NCBI GenBank assembly: GCA_027559495.1
Contig: JAMXSV010000010.1
Location: 2,046,001 to 2,110,000, forward strand
Source: Aurifilum marmelostoma
Lineage: Eukaryota > Ascomycota > Sordariomycetes > Diaporthales > Cryphonectriaceae
Direction: 5' to 3'
DNA length: 64,000 bases
Shown here: in pieces, positions 1 through 11,067 of the stretch
How the letters are laid out: each line of letters begins with the position of its first letter
Numbering within the stretch: the stretch's first letter is position 1
Made by a program: the position numbers and the translations under genes
The notes under the pieces: generated by a model
The model's database searches: none
What the model was told of the DNA's origin: nothing
What the model saw: the letters and a program-made list of their open reading frames with translations, nothing else

Positions 1-1315
1 GGGGCTTGATGAACCCCTTGACAGAAGGTATCTGTTCGCGAGCGAGTGGCTGTTCTTCGCACGAAAGGGTTCAATATCAACGCAGTGACTGTGTGCACTT
101 AGATTGGGATAATTACGCAGTCTTCGTTCCTGTTGGCGGCGTGATATCGAAATGCATCGGTTGGCAGCTCAAGAACAAAACCACCATTTCAAGACGATGA
201 TCGTGACAGCTACTGAAAATGGATTTCATGAGATGAGGAGACGTTGGCGGGTCCGGGTTCGAAGCACATGCCGGGCTGGCATGCCCGGCAATCAGATCAA
301 TCATTCCTCTTCATGGCCATCTCTCCTCTTGCCTTTCAATACCACTCTTCTCATCTTCTTGCGATCTCATCGCATCTCCATGTGTCCTTTGAACGCCAGA
401 GTTACTCGCCTTTTCTCCTCCGACTCCAAGCCCCAAGTAACAGTTGTTTGTGACACCCATCTGCGCCCACCCTGCCCACAAATGATGGCATTTGCTCTAA
501 GCAAAATCCCCAGGCCGAGGCCTGTAGCGTAGGTAAATTGTTTTATTTGGCCTTGAGGCGAAATGTGCATTACGCTCCTGCAGGGGCGGTCCTCTAGTCG
601 TTGGACCGCCGCCTGCATCGGGTTCCCACTAGTGTTATTTGACATATTTGGGGGGGGGGGGGGCAGTGAGGCCAATGCCACTGGCTAGCTCAACTCACAA
701 CACGGGTGGGTGTCTCCCAACGCCACGGCCTATAAAAGCATACGGGACTTTTTTCAATGGGGCACAGTTTTATGATATGTAGCTCTGATGGATTGGCCCC
801 CAAATGAGGACTTTCTTGGGCTACTACCACAGGAGGGTATCTGCTCATCACCTGCGGGGCAGCGCCACCCATTTTTAGCGTTCCCTCCCGTTGGATAGTC
901 GAGCTTCTCACCAACAACGTCTTGACAGGACGCCTGCCTATCCCGGCTCCTGATAGGGTAAGTAAGTACCCTCCTCACCAACAGCACCATGCAGACCTCA
1001 GGTCAATCAGCCGCTGCCGGGTGGACGGTTGGTTGGGATGCAGTGAAAAGGGGCAAGCATTTGTAGTTCCAACGGCTGGCAGGCTCTGTTCGAGACATTC
1101 ATATTACTACTGCAGTACCATCTCGAGGAGCTGTGCTGCTCAATTATCCCCCCGTCTTCGATCAGAACCCCATCGAATCTTTTGCACAACCTCGCGCCTT
1201 TCTGCAACGCCTATTGATCCTCTCCCCCAGCCCCTCTCTGCCTCTCTTTCTCTCTCTCTCTCTCTTCTTCCTGTGTGTGTGGCCCTCCAGTTTCTCCATC
1301 CTTTCATCCATCATC
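1..1315. other. Gene-free upstream region
   Basis: No coding region can be supported here. The open frames are short, have poor composition and match no family. There is a run of 14 G at 650-663, a TATAAAA at 731-737 about 580 bases before the next start codon, and a CT-rich tract at about 1226-1275 that is the likely leader or core promoter of the Erg26-type gene starting at 1316. Confidence 0.6.
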
Positions 1316-2458
1316 ATGGCAGACGTTAGCGGCGCTGGTAGCGATGAAGGCGCCTTGTCCCTCAGTCCCGTCCTCGTCACCGGCGGCTGCGGTTTCATCG
1401 GCTACCACATCATCGCTCAGATTCTCAAGGAGGAGCCAGACTGCGAAGTCCACGTCATCGATATCAACATCGGGCGCAACCGCATTGATGGCGTCGAGTA
1501 TCACAGCTGTGATATCGCGAGTGCGTCCCAGGTCGAACAGGTCCTGACGCAGACCCGCCCCAAGACCATCTTCCATGTTGCATGCCCCGAATCTACGGTC
1601 CAGCAGCCTGCCAAGTTCAGACTGGTCAACGTGACGGGAGCCCACAACCTTCTTGTCTCTGCAAGGAAGGTCCAGACGGTCCAGGCCTTCATCAACACAT
1701 CCACCTCATCTGTGATCCACGACAATCGTTCCGATCTTGTCAGGGCCGACGAGAGCCTGCCCGTTCTTCAGTACCCAGCCCAGAAGCGGGTCTATACTTT
1801 GACCAAGGCAGAAGCCGAAGCCGAGATCCTCGCCGCCAGCCGTCAGGACGGTGATGCTTCGATGCTTACTGTTTCCATGCGGCCCGCAACCGTCTTTGGG
1901 GAGCGCGACACCATCACCTTTGGCAAGATCGTCGAGAATGCCCGAAAGGGGAACGGCAAGGTCCAGTTCGGCCCTGGAGGAAACCTGTATGACTTTGTCT
2001 ACGCGTCCAACTGCGCCGACGCCCACATCATTGCTGCGAGAGCTCTTCTGCGCGCGTACGGCAGGCCTCCTCCGGCTCCTGGTGTGCGTGTGGACGGAGA
2101 GAGCTTCAACATCACGAACGAGGAGCCTGTGCCGTTCTGGGACTTCCAGCGGGCGATTGCAGCCTCCGTCGGACTGCCGGTCAGGCCGGAAGAGATCAAG
2201 ATCATCCCCATCTGGGCTGCTTATCTTATGACGACGGTTGCCGAGTGGTTTACCTGGATCCGCTCCTTCGGCAAGGAGCAGCCGATTATCACTCGGGAGG
2301 CTGTTCGTCTGACCATCATCGAGCGCACCCTGAGCGGAGAGAAGATCAAGAAGGTGCTGGGCTACACGCCCAAAGTCACCATGGACGAAGGGCTTGCGAG
2401 GACGGGCAGGTGGTTCGTCGAAGAGGACGTGAATGCCAAAACCAAGAAGACCATCTGA
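1316..2458 (+). CDS. erg26: Sterol-4-alpha-carboxylate 3-dehydrogenase (decarboxylating), Erg26-type
   Basis: This single-exon gene encodes about 380 residues, the usual size for fungal Erg26. The enzyme oxidises and decarboxylates the 4-alpha-carboxy sterol intermediate during C-4 demethylation in ergosterol synthesis, at the ER. The N-terminus has the short-chain dehydrogenase nucleotide-binding motif (VTGGCGFIGYHI, about residues 20-31), and the catalytic tyrosine-lysine pair appears as YTLTK near residue 162. A hydrophobic stretch near residues 300-317 (IPIWAAYLMTTVAEWFTW) fits membrane association. The frame is open upstream to 1133, but I chose ATG 1316 because it follows a CT-rich leader and starts a normal N-terminus; the upstream part is low-complexity Ser/Leu. 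The general 3-beta-HSD family assignment is firm. Erg26 itself rather than a paralogue is inferred from length and domain layout. Confidence 0.88.
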   Translation: MADVSGAGSDEGALSLSPVLVTGGCGFIGYHIIAQILKEEPDCEVHVIDINIGRNRIDGVEYHSCDIASASQVEQVLTQTRPKTIFHVACPESTVQQPAKFRLVNVTGAHNLLVSARKVQTVQAFINTSTSSVIHDNRSDLVRADESLPVLQYPAQKRVYTLTKAEAEAEILAASRQDGDASMLTVSMRPATVFGERDTITFGKIVENARKGNGKVQFGPGGNLYDFVYASNCADAHIIAARALLRAYGRPPPAPGVRVDGESFNITNEEPVPFWDFQRAIAASVGLPVRPEEIKIIPIWAAYLMTTVAEWFTWIRSFGKEQPIITREAVRLTIIERTLSGEKIKKVLGYTPKVTMDEGLARTGRWFVEEDVNAKTKKTI

Positions 2459-3009
2459 GTTGCATAGTGTGGGCTTCTTCCTTGAGGTCCAATTCCTTTC
2501 TTCGGATGTAACTACTTTAACAGCAATCCGATCTCGTGCGCGTACTGACTGCTGAAGAACACCGCCTCAGTCCTCGCTGTGGCTCATGGGATTTCTGCTG
2601 CGGGCTCACTGATGTCCTCGGAGGAGGTCCAACAATCGGTGCAGTGGTATGGGGTGTTGATATTACTATGCACAGCGCCGAGCGGAGCCGGGGCTCTTAG
2701 CCCAAGTTGTCGCCACTGCGGTAGAGCTAGGATGGGAGCAAACGGAACCAGACAGTGCTAGGCATTTGTTTTTCCACAGATGCTGAGAGAGGAAGCATGA
2801 TCAGGTTTTCGTGACGCAACGAGATGTTGATGACTGGATTTTTACCATTTAGCACTGCATGTAAAATCTATCAGCCTCAGGTCTCTAAAAAAATATTTTT
2901 TAACGTCGGGGTTGGGAACTTGATTACCAACCAGGAATACCTGCAACGGATTTTTCTCGCTTTTCAAGCAATTTTGCAGACTATCTCACACTCGCTTGCA
3001 ACCGACACG
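2459..3009. other. Gene-free spacer
   Basis: This is the 3' flank of the Erg26-type gene. I see no coding signal, RNA gene or repeat until the 39-base tandem duplication at 2993. Confidence 0.5.
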
Positions 3010-3070
3010 ATGGAACTATTCACTTCATTGACGCTTGCAACCGACACGATGGAACTATTCACTTCATTGA
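2993..3070 (+). repeat. Exact 39-bp tandem duplication
   Basis: The unit at 2993-3031 is repeated without mismatch at 3032-3070. The unit is 13 codons, so the duplication keeps the frame of the hydrophobic N-terminal segment of the first P450 relic and doubles its possible ATG (3010 and 3049). Exact identity means it is recent. Confidence 0.95.
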
Positions 3071-4691
3071 CAATACGCGTCTGGGTATTTCTGCTCTATG
3101 CTTTTCTTGTATGGAAGATGCATCAGATCGTTCATAATCAAGCGGTGGAACGCAATGGTTGGTAATTACGTCTCTTCGTTCTGTTCAGACCTGCAAACTT
3201 GAGTCCGTCTATTTATTGTCCTGATGGTGGGCAAAAGAACGCCAGGGGATAACCAGGGCAAAGTCTCACGGGTGGATAGGGAAATACTTTTCAGTTTCAC
3301 ACTATATCTTTTGAAAGGCCCTGAGATCGTTGTCGAGAACCATGTAGGATGACCCAGGTATGCAATCTATGCTGTGGTTTGAGAACACTGTTTAATTTAC
3401 CTGACACAAACGGACGTTAGGTGCGAGGGATTCCGCTGGCCGTTGAAACTCGAGAGAATTACTTTACACATTTTTCGTCAGAAGAATATATCAGAGAACT
3501 TGTTGATGCCCCCGAGGAACAGCTCCCACTCCATGTTCTGTCCAAAGATGTAAGTGTGCTCCCGCCACTACTCGACTCTCATGCTCATTTCCCCCCTCCC
3601 CCAGATGTTTAAGCCGAGATATACCACGAACGGGCTCCAAGTCCATAACAAGATGAATGCCAACGGTTGTCTGTGTACCAGGGTCTTCAGGGTCATGCTG
3701 CGGTCTCGCCTGCCGGCTCTCCGCTTCCCACTCTCCGAGGTCATCTCCACCGTCTTTGATAGGCAATTCAACCAGGCCGTCAAGCTCCAAGAAGGCTGGG
3801 TGCAGCTGCCGAGTTTCTCCATGGCCAAGCAAGTCATTGCCGCTGCCAACTCCTTGGTCTCCTTCGTCCCCGACCTCTCCAGCGTCCCGGGCTTTGTCCA
3901 GGCTGCACTCGACTACCCTGAGGATCTATTCCGCACAGCTGAGGTATTGAGAGACTGACGCCTTCCGCGATCCATCCTCTTATGGCGCCCGTCTTGACGC
4001 GGGATTATCGGGTGTCCAAGTTCAAGGCCAAGCATGTCACCCCCGTGGTCGAAGAGCGCCTCCTGCACAGCACGCCAAGGCGGAAAGAATGTTGAAGATT
4101 CAGAGTCTCAGGGCCCTTAGCACAAGGACTGCATCCAGTTCTTTGTGGACGCAAACAGCCGCAAGGACGAATGGACCGCCGAGAAGATTGTACAGGTTCT
4201 GCTGCTTGGAACCTGGTTCGCAGCTGTACATCAGCCGGCGCTCACGATGGTCTATGCCCTGGAAGATATAGTTATGCAACAATCCAGAGTACATGGAGAG
4301 GCTTCGCGGGCAGCTCTCTCAGTTCTACAACCCCGTAGCAGGTATGGAGATGATATCCCAACTGCACAACATTTTACCTCCCGAGATACATCCTGCGTGA
4401 TGCGAAGAGCAAAGGGACACAGCCGCCACAAGGCGCCAACCGCTTCACAGATGCGGACATGACATATCCGCTTTGGTGGCTGGGCAGGTATTCTTGGTGT
4501 GTTTTTTCGTGCTACTCTAGGTCCTAATAAGTACATGCTGGAGACGCTGCTGACACGGCCAAACCAACAGTCCCAGGAGGTTCTACGCTTCGGTGTTGAT
4601 GGAGCTCTTCCTAGGTCACTTGATCACGCACTACGGCGTCAGGTTGAAACCTCAACCTACCTCGCGGACATTGTATTTTCGGTCCTCCTAG
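3010..4691 (+). pseudogene. Cytochrome P450 relic 1
   Basis: Pieces of one fungal microsomal P450 lie in order but not in one frame. A hydrophobic anchor (WVFLLYAFLVWKMH) is followed by a break, then a segment from about 3421 that continues through a still intact intron (3550-3604) into SKD|MFKPRY. The frame shifts near 3950; the other frame continues as LTPSAIHPLMAPVLTRDYR. A helix-I-like segment (LLGTWFAAVHQPALTM) lies near 4200, and a C-terminal tail (RRFYASVLMELFLGHLITHY) is at 4575-4640. The haem-ligand cysteine expected just before that tail is absent. An intron-like GT..AG (4488-4570) precedes the tail. Stops and frame changes exclude a working enzyme. It resembles ent-kaurene-oxidase-like fungal P450s, but the subfamily is uncertain. 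Confidence 0.8.
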
Positions 4692-5331
4692 TAATTATTC
4701 CCACAGGGGCTTTTGCGCTCCCAGCTGCTCTTCCGTCAATGTGGATCTGGAGCCAGTCACTAGGTAGTGCAGACGATGAAGCAACTTCTCTAGCCATGTT
4801 GTTACTTTGCAGGATCAAAAAGCGTTTCCTGGTTTTCAGCCCTTGCACACCCCGTCGAGCCATGCTGGGCTGTAGACCACGTTTCCCGGCCCTATCATGC
4901 CCTTGTGGAATACAAGATGATTAAACGACTCTTTTGCCCGCGAGCGGATCTAATTACAGTCGTTGATCGGGGGCACTAATACGTCTCACCCGCAGCGTCT
5001 CAACCGGATCTTGTAATGATGATAATGCTGCAGGGATCACTATAATTAGGGCAGATGCACTCAAGACTCCCTGCACTCAGCCTTGTATAAACACAAAAGC
5101 ACTGCCTGGGGAATGTCATGCAAACTGTGAGACATTCGTAGTAACATCTCTATCCGATGTGGTTTGGTTGAGCCTGTTCAAGAGAGAAAAAAACTAGCTT
5201 CGACTTAATTACCACGATTAAATCCTGTACAGGCCTGGCCTCCAACCCTGGAAGCTGCATCCTGAGTCGAGGGCAAGTTGTCGGATGCGATCGTCTCATG
5301 TATTAACCATCATACAATCTGCCGAGCAAAG
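4692..5331. other. Spacer between the two P450 relics
   Basis: No coding stretch can be supported. The sequence is AT-richer than its surroundings and is probably further decayed flank of the two P450 copies. Confidence 0.4.
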
Positions 5332-6265
5332 ATGTGGCACATCGACCTGGCAATGCTCCCATTGGAGTATGCCCACGGGACAATATTTCTGACCTCCCTC
5401 CTCTTCATATTCCTGCTCTACGCTATTGTTGCAGCCACCTCGGTGCCTTGTCCTAAGGGTGTACCACTGCTGCGCGAGGCACTAGGGGGGACACGCTTCA
5501 GTCTGCGAACCAGACTGGCCTATTAATTATACAGACTGCGCCTCGCTGTATCAGGAGGCCTGACACAATGTGAGTGACCAGTACTGCCAATCTCTAGTGT
5601 CATTGTGTTTGTTAAGTTGCAACGACTCACCTGCCCTGCCCTAATTAGTTAGCGAAGAGGGGAAAGACAGTCATCGTGCCTGGCCTCGGCGCTCGCGTGG
5701 AATTCATACTCCCCGAGGGCTCCATGTAGTGGGCTCTGTCGCAGCGCGACGACGTACTGCACATCGAAGAGGCATCTGCGGAGATCGATGGCGCCTACTA
5801 CGCTCTGAGAACTCATTTGCCCGTTAGTGATGCCTGGTAGGGTACGCTCATCAAAACGGACATGAACGCCGCCTCGTGAGCGGCTCGTCGTGGCTCTCAT
5901 TGAAGAGCTGGGTGTTGTATTCGACGAGGTCTTCGGCCAGGACACCGAGGCGTGAAAAGAGATGAATTTGACAGCAGCCATGCCCAGGATCATCTCACAG
6001 GCAACAAGCCGGTGCGGTGTCGGGCTACCGCTCTGTCTCAGTATATGGTGGTGGTGAGGGTGTCCAGGGAGGCTCGGGATCACTCAGCCTGGTCTCTACG
6101 GGACCACGCTACCTGGCCTTCAGCCATGGGAGACACTCGTGTTCTGGACGCTTCTTGGTGGACTTTGAGCTCAAGATGATGCTCGCTTGTGTGCTGATGA
6201 AGTACGATGTTGGACTGCCCGCAAGCGTACAAGAGAAAGCAATCAGAGAACCGGTAGTCCGCTGA
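5332..6265 (+). pseudogene. Cytochrome P450 relic 2, middle deleted
   Basis: A second P450 copy starts at ATG 5332 with a membrane anchor (TSLLFIFLLYAIVAAT) and a proline-containing hinge. It continues in broken frames (SLYQEA, then GKTVIVPGLGARVEF, DVLHIEEASAEIDG, LIEELGVVFDEVFGQDTEA) to about 6035. The next segment is already the haem-binding loop, FSHGRHSCSGRF (about 6117-6152), and the C-terminal tail, ending at a stop at 6265. About 250 residues, including the I-helix and the ExxR region, are missing. In-frame stops interrupt the N-terminal half (after SM, after DAW, after TEA). The stop after DAW is a CAG-to-TAG type change, which fits repeat-induced point mutation but does not prove it. 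Confidence 0.8.
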
Positions 6266-7678
6266 AGCGCACTCTCCACCCAAGAACGCAAAGATCGTGG
6301 GCAGACGAAGGAAGTTGTGATGCTAGGGTAGCAAGGTTCTAAGGCATCCCAGAGAGTTATGACGACAGGAATGAGTGACGATGCTCTCAAGTCATGTCGC
6401 AATGCACATCGACATTCCAATCAAGGGCGAGCAGAGACAGGCCGACGGCACAGGCCCGTCTGGACACAGATTCCTCCCACTGGACATGATCATGGCGCCA
6501 TGTGGACGTGATGGTCAAGAGCGAGAGTTCCCCCGGATTGGCGCCATTTCCATTGTCGTGGACCCAGCAGGTTTCCATCACGGACAACGTCCTTTTCACG
6601 GCTGGTTTGCTGACATCTCATCCGATGACACCAAATTTCAGGAGATGGTCAGATCCTCGGGACAATGTGAAATGTTGGAGACTGGCGGGCGGGCGGGCTC
6701 TCAACTCGAACGTCATTACACAGAACGGTGCAGCAGTCTTGCTCGAAGGCGGTGGACCTGTAAGTGCCGAGGTAGTGAATGTGGATACAGATCGCACAGC
6801 GTGGAGGCAATATGAGAACCACAAGAGGAGAGTGGTGTTTGCATGGAGGGGGGGGTGCAGGGGCAAACAGCCATGTCGTTGTCAGCCAGGCCCCAACGAG
6901 GATGGCGACCTGCAGCTTCCAATCGTCCTCGTAGTGTTTTCAAAGTTGAAATGCCATTCAATGTTCCTCCGCATGCTGTTAAGAGATGGCTGCATAAATA
7001 ATGACGGCGCTTTTGCTTGCTTGAGCGGGCGGTGGACGATCCGATCACAAGCAAAAATGCAGAGCCAGGCGGATGGCGGAGGCACGGAATCAAGGATCCC
7101 CGGAAGCACATGTCATATCATTGTTCGGCCTCTGTCCTTTCCTTGCCTCTTGCTATCATTTTTTTTTTTTTGCCCTGGTCCCTTTCAGGCCTGGCCCCAC
7201 TCTCTCCCGCCGATGAAGAAGAGACTGACCAGTCAGAAGAGGGCTGATTCGAATCGCGCGCAGACCCTCGCCGGTCCTCGGTTAAACCAGAGCTCTCGGC
7301 GAGATTTTGGTCGCACAGTCACCGTCAGTAGTACACCTTTTTGGGAGCTCTTGTCGGTCGGTTGACCTGGCCACCCCTCCACGCCCGCACCATCACTCTA
7401 TGCGTCATGCAGGATACTCCTCGTCTTCCTCATCCTCGCCCTCGACTGCAATACCACCCTGCCACTCTTTTCGGAACAAGCTGCAGATTCGACAAGACAA
7501 TGCCATAGCACTCTGATGCACACCGACGACGAATACCTGGACTTTGGCTGAACCCCTCCTCTTCTCTCGAGATCTTTCAATGCCCTGCCGGCTGCATTGA
7601 GAGAGCCATACCGTATATACATATCTTTTTCTCTCCTTACCTATCCCACCGACGAACTGTAGCTTAATAGTCGAGGCC
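6266..7678. other. Gene-free promoter-side region of ETF-QO
   Basis: A 287-codon open frame (6502-7365) crosses this stretch, but it has no recognisable domain and its composition is like non-coding DNA, so I do not call it. The last few hundred bases are CT-rich and are the likely promoter and leader of the gene at 7679. Confidence 0.5.
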
Positions 7679-9740
7679 ATGTCTGCGCCCGCCAGACTGG
7701 CTGGGCGCCTTGCCCGGACCACAAGACCGCTTGCGAGGCGGACAATAATATCAACATGCATCCCGAGGACGAGCATATCACAACAGTCACATGCAGCAGC
7801 AGCAGTAGTAGTAGCAACAGGCAGGATACCGCAGCAGACGAGGACCTTTGCCTGCACCACTAGGAGACGGATGGCCACACCCGATGACTCCTTTGATCCC
7901 AACACCATAGAACGAGAGAGCGACGAGGTGGACGTCTGCATTGTTGGCGGAGGTATGCTCTCTGAGACTCCATCTTCCCTCCCCCCTCCCCTCTATTGTA
8001 TGCCCCTCGTATCTGAGACCGCCCCCCCCTTTTCCGTCTCCCACAGGTCCCGCCGGCCTCGCAGCCGCCATCCGCATCAAGCAGCTCGCCACAGAAGCCG
8101 GCAACGACGACTTCCGCGTCCTCCTCCTCGAGAAGGCCGGCGAGCTCGGGGCCCACATCCTCTCGGGCGCCGTCATCCAGCCCAACGCCGTGGAGGAGCT
8201 CTTCCCAGACTGGCTGTCCCCCGACAACCCCTCCGCCTTTGACGGCGCCACGCCCGCCGGGTCCGACCACATGCGGTTCCTGACCGAGAAGTACGCCGTG
8301 CCGATCCCCGCCCCGCCCCAGATGCACAACAAGGGCAACTACATTGTCTCGCTGAACCAGTTCACCAAGTGGCTGGGCGAGCGCGCAGAGGAGGCCGGCG
8401 TCGAGGTCTACCCGGGCTTCAGCGCCAGCGAGGTCCTCTACAAGCCCGACGGCTCCGTGCTGGGCGTCGCCACCAACGACCTCGGCCTGGCCCGCAGCGG
8501 CCAGCCCAAGGACACCTTTGAGCGCGGCATGGAGTTCCACGCCCGCGTCACCCTCTTCGCCGAGGGCTGCCACGGCTCCCTGTCCAAGCAGGTCATCCGC
8601 AAGTTCGACCTGCGCTCCGACTCCCAGCCCCAGACGTACGGCCTGGGCATCAAGGAGGTGTGGGAGGTGGCGCCCGAAAAGTTTAAAAAGGGCGATATCA
8701 CCCACTCCATGGGCTACCCCCTGCCCTACGACACCTACGGCGGCGGCTGGATGTACCACTTTGGGGACAACCTCGTCTCCGTCGGGCTGGTGGTCGCCCT
8801 GGACTACCCCAACCCCTGGATGAGCCCCTACGGCGAGTTCCAGAAGATGAAGAAGCACCCCGTGTACGCCGACGTGCTCGAGGGCGGCAAGTGCATCTCG
8901 TACGGCGCCCGGGCGCTCATCGAGGGCGGCTTCCAGTCCATCCCCAAGGTGGCTTTTCCAGGCGGCGCGCTGATCGGCGACTCGGCCGGGTTCGTCAACG
9001 TGCCCAAGATCAAGGGCACGCACAACGCCATGAAGAGCGGGATGCTGGCGGCCGAGGCGGCGTGGAACGCGCTGTCGTCGTCGGCGGACGGCGGGTCCGT
9101 GTTCCTGTACAACTACGAGAAGTCACTCCGCGAGTCCTGGATCTGGAAGGAGCTCAAGGAGGTCCGCAACATGCGACCGTCCTTCCACACCGCCCTCGGC
9201 CTGTACGGCGGCATCATGTACAGCGGCCTCGAGGCCTTTGTCTTCAAGGGCCGCGTGCCCTGGACGCTCAAGCACAAGACCATGGACCACGCGGCGACCA
9301 AGCACGCGGACAAGAGCAACAAGATCGAGTACCCCAAGCCCGACGGCAAGCTGACCTTTGACATCCTCACCAGCGTCAGCCGCACGGGCACCAACCACGA
9401 GGAGGACCAGCCCGTGCACCTCCAGGTCAAGGACTGGGAGAAGCACACGGCCGAGACCTGGCCGGCCTTTAAGGGTGTCGAGAACCGCTTCTGCCCGGCC
9501 GGTGTGTATGAGTACGTGGAGGACACCTCCAAGCCGGAGGGCGTGAGGTTCCAGATCAATGCGCAAAAGTAAGTGCCCTTCTTTTTGCCGGGCTGCATTC
9601 CCTATACGGAAGCAGGGCGAGGCTGACCATGAGCGTACAGCTGTATACATTGCAAGACGTGCGACATCAAAGCTCCCAATCAGGACATTAACTGGCAGGT
9701 TCCCCAAGGCGGCGAGGGGCCCAAGTACTACATGACATAG
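7679..9740 (+). CDS. Electron transfer flavoprotein-ubiquinone oxidoreductase (ETF-QO), mitochondrial
   Basis: This enzyme passes electrons from reduced ETF to ubiquinone in the mitochondrial inner membrane, linking fatty-acid and amino-acid oxidation to respiration. Exons are 7679-7952, 8047-9568 and 9641-9740, with introns 7953-8046 and 9569-9640. The arginine/serine-rich N-terminus (about 65 residues) is a typical mitochondrial presequence. The FAD motif VGGGPAGLAAAI spans the first splice. The last splice joins INAQ to NCIHCKTCDIK, which gives the family's C-terminal cysteine cluster for the 4Fe-4S centre; this confirms the intron and the terminal exon. The length of about 631 codons is normal. 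The following 3' region is A-rich. No paralogue or frame problem was seen. Confidence 0.96.
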
Positions 9741-9888
9741 ATAAGAAAAGGGAAGAAGAAGAAAAAAAAGGGGACAAATGGCAACGGGGGCGCTCTTGCA
9801 CTCAGGAAAAAAGGAAGGCGTCAATGGTTGGTTGTGTTCATGGTGTATCGAGATCGTGGGCATTGAGGGAGGTGGGCTGGCACTATGC

Positions 9889-9911
9889 ATATATATATAT
9901 ATATATATATA
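9889..9911. repeat. (AT)n microsatellite
   Basis: Uninterrupted AT dinucleotides about 150 bases after the ETF-QO stop, in the presumed 3' flank. Confidence 0.95.
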
Positions 9912-11021
9912 CAAACATTGTAGGACGGAGCTGGAGGCCAAGGTAGCATCAAGAATATATATTGCTTGCATTTTTAGAGAATGTCAGCTGCGCAACAGGC
10001 TGAAATGACGGCTGCAACAGCTCATCTCGTCTAGTATGTCGCCGCTGCCTTTCGTAACCGTTCAATAACGCTGTGACGCTTTTCATCGCCTAGCTGGAGA
10101 AGATCATCACCTAAAAAGCGAACCGTTCAACGGTCTCTCTTGAACCGCCCCGTGGCATGTTTGAAGTCGTTCGTTCGGGAAAAGATGCCCGCTTGGGTCC
10201 CCACGTGCAATGTGTCAGCCACACAAGGTCGTGAGACCAGGCAGGCTGCAGGCGAGATCCCCTCAACTCTTGGTGCTGCAGCACCGCACTGACGGCCCGA
10301 CAATGGGTGATTGTTGGAAATAAGGATGACGATATGGAAAAAACGAAAACAAAAAAAGAAATCCAGCTTCTTCTTTGGCGGTGTGGTGTAGTTGATTCGA
10401 CGTTTGGCATGTCGGCAGTGCGCTACTCCCCTACCTTACAGCCAGGCCAGGCCGTCAGTGTTCCGAGGCTCCGGCCTTACCAGTACGTAGCCGAGGTCAG
10501 AACCATCAGTCAGTTTAGTCACGAAAGGTGCGCGACACTGACACGGTCTGCGCAGACGGGAAAAAAGGACTGAAAAAAAAGTGGGGAAAAAAAAAAGTGC
10601 GAGCGTATTCAATGACGCCACTAGTTGCCGCGCTCCCTCCAGGCGCCCCCCCCCCCCCTCAAGTTCCGATTGCGCACTCCCTTTGCCAGGTTGAGATGCG
10701 CAAGCATGCTCATTGGACAGGATTCCATGGTGCGCGCCCGTTGGTGATTTTGAGCGAGGGAGGGGGGGGGTGGCGGCGGCCTCTTCCTTCCTCCTACCTA
10801 TAAGACGCTGTCCTACGCGACAAGAGAGAGAGTGTGTGGTCAGGCTGGCCACATCTTTGGGGGAGAGATGATGAATAGCGCTTGCGAGCGATCGGGAAAA
10901 TCAAATCAAAGAGCAAGATGGACGGCGCAGAGCCCGGTCCGTCAGCTTGGGTCGGGGATCACAGGTTGCGACCCTGCTCTCATTGGCCCTGGACGCTCGC
11001 AAACCGAAAGCAGAGGCCAGT

Positions 11022-11024
<3 letters not shown>

Positions 11025-11066
<42 letters not shown>
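11025..11066. repeat. (GT)21 microsatellite
   Basis: Forty-two bases of uninterrupted GT dinucleotide in non-coding sequence. It generates a spurious Cys-Val frame that should not be annotated as a protein. Confidence 0.97.

Positions 11067-11067
<1 letters not shown>

Noticed and set aside
6502..7365. 287-codon plus-strand frame upstream of ETF-QO
   Set aside because: No family match, many overlapping frames in both directions, and a homopolymer-coded Phe run.
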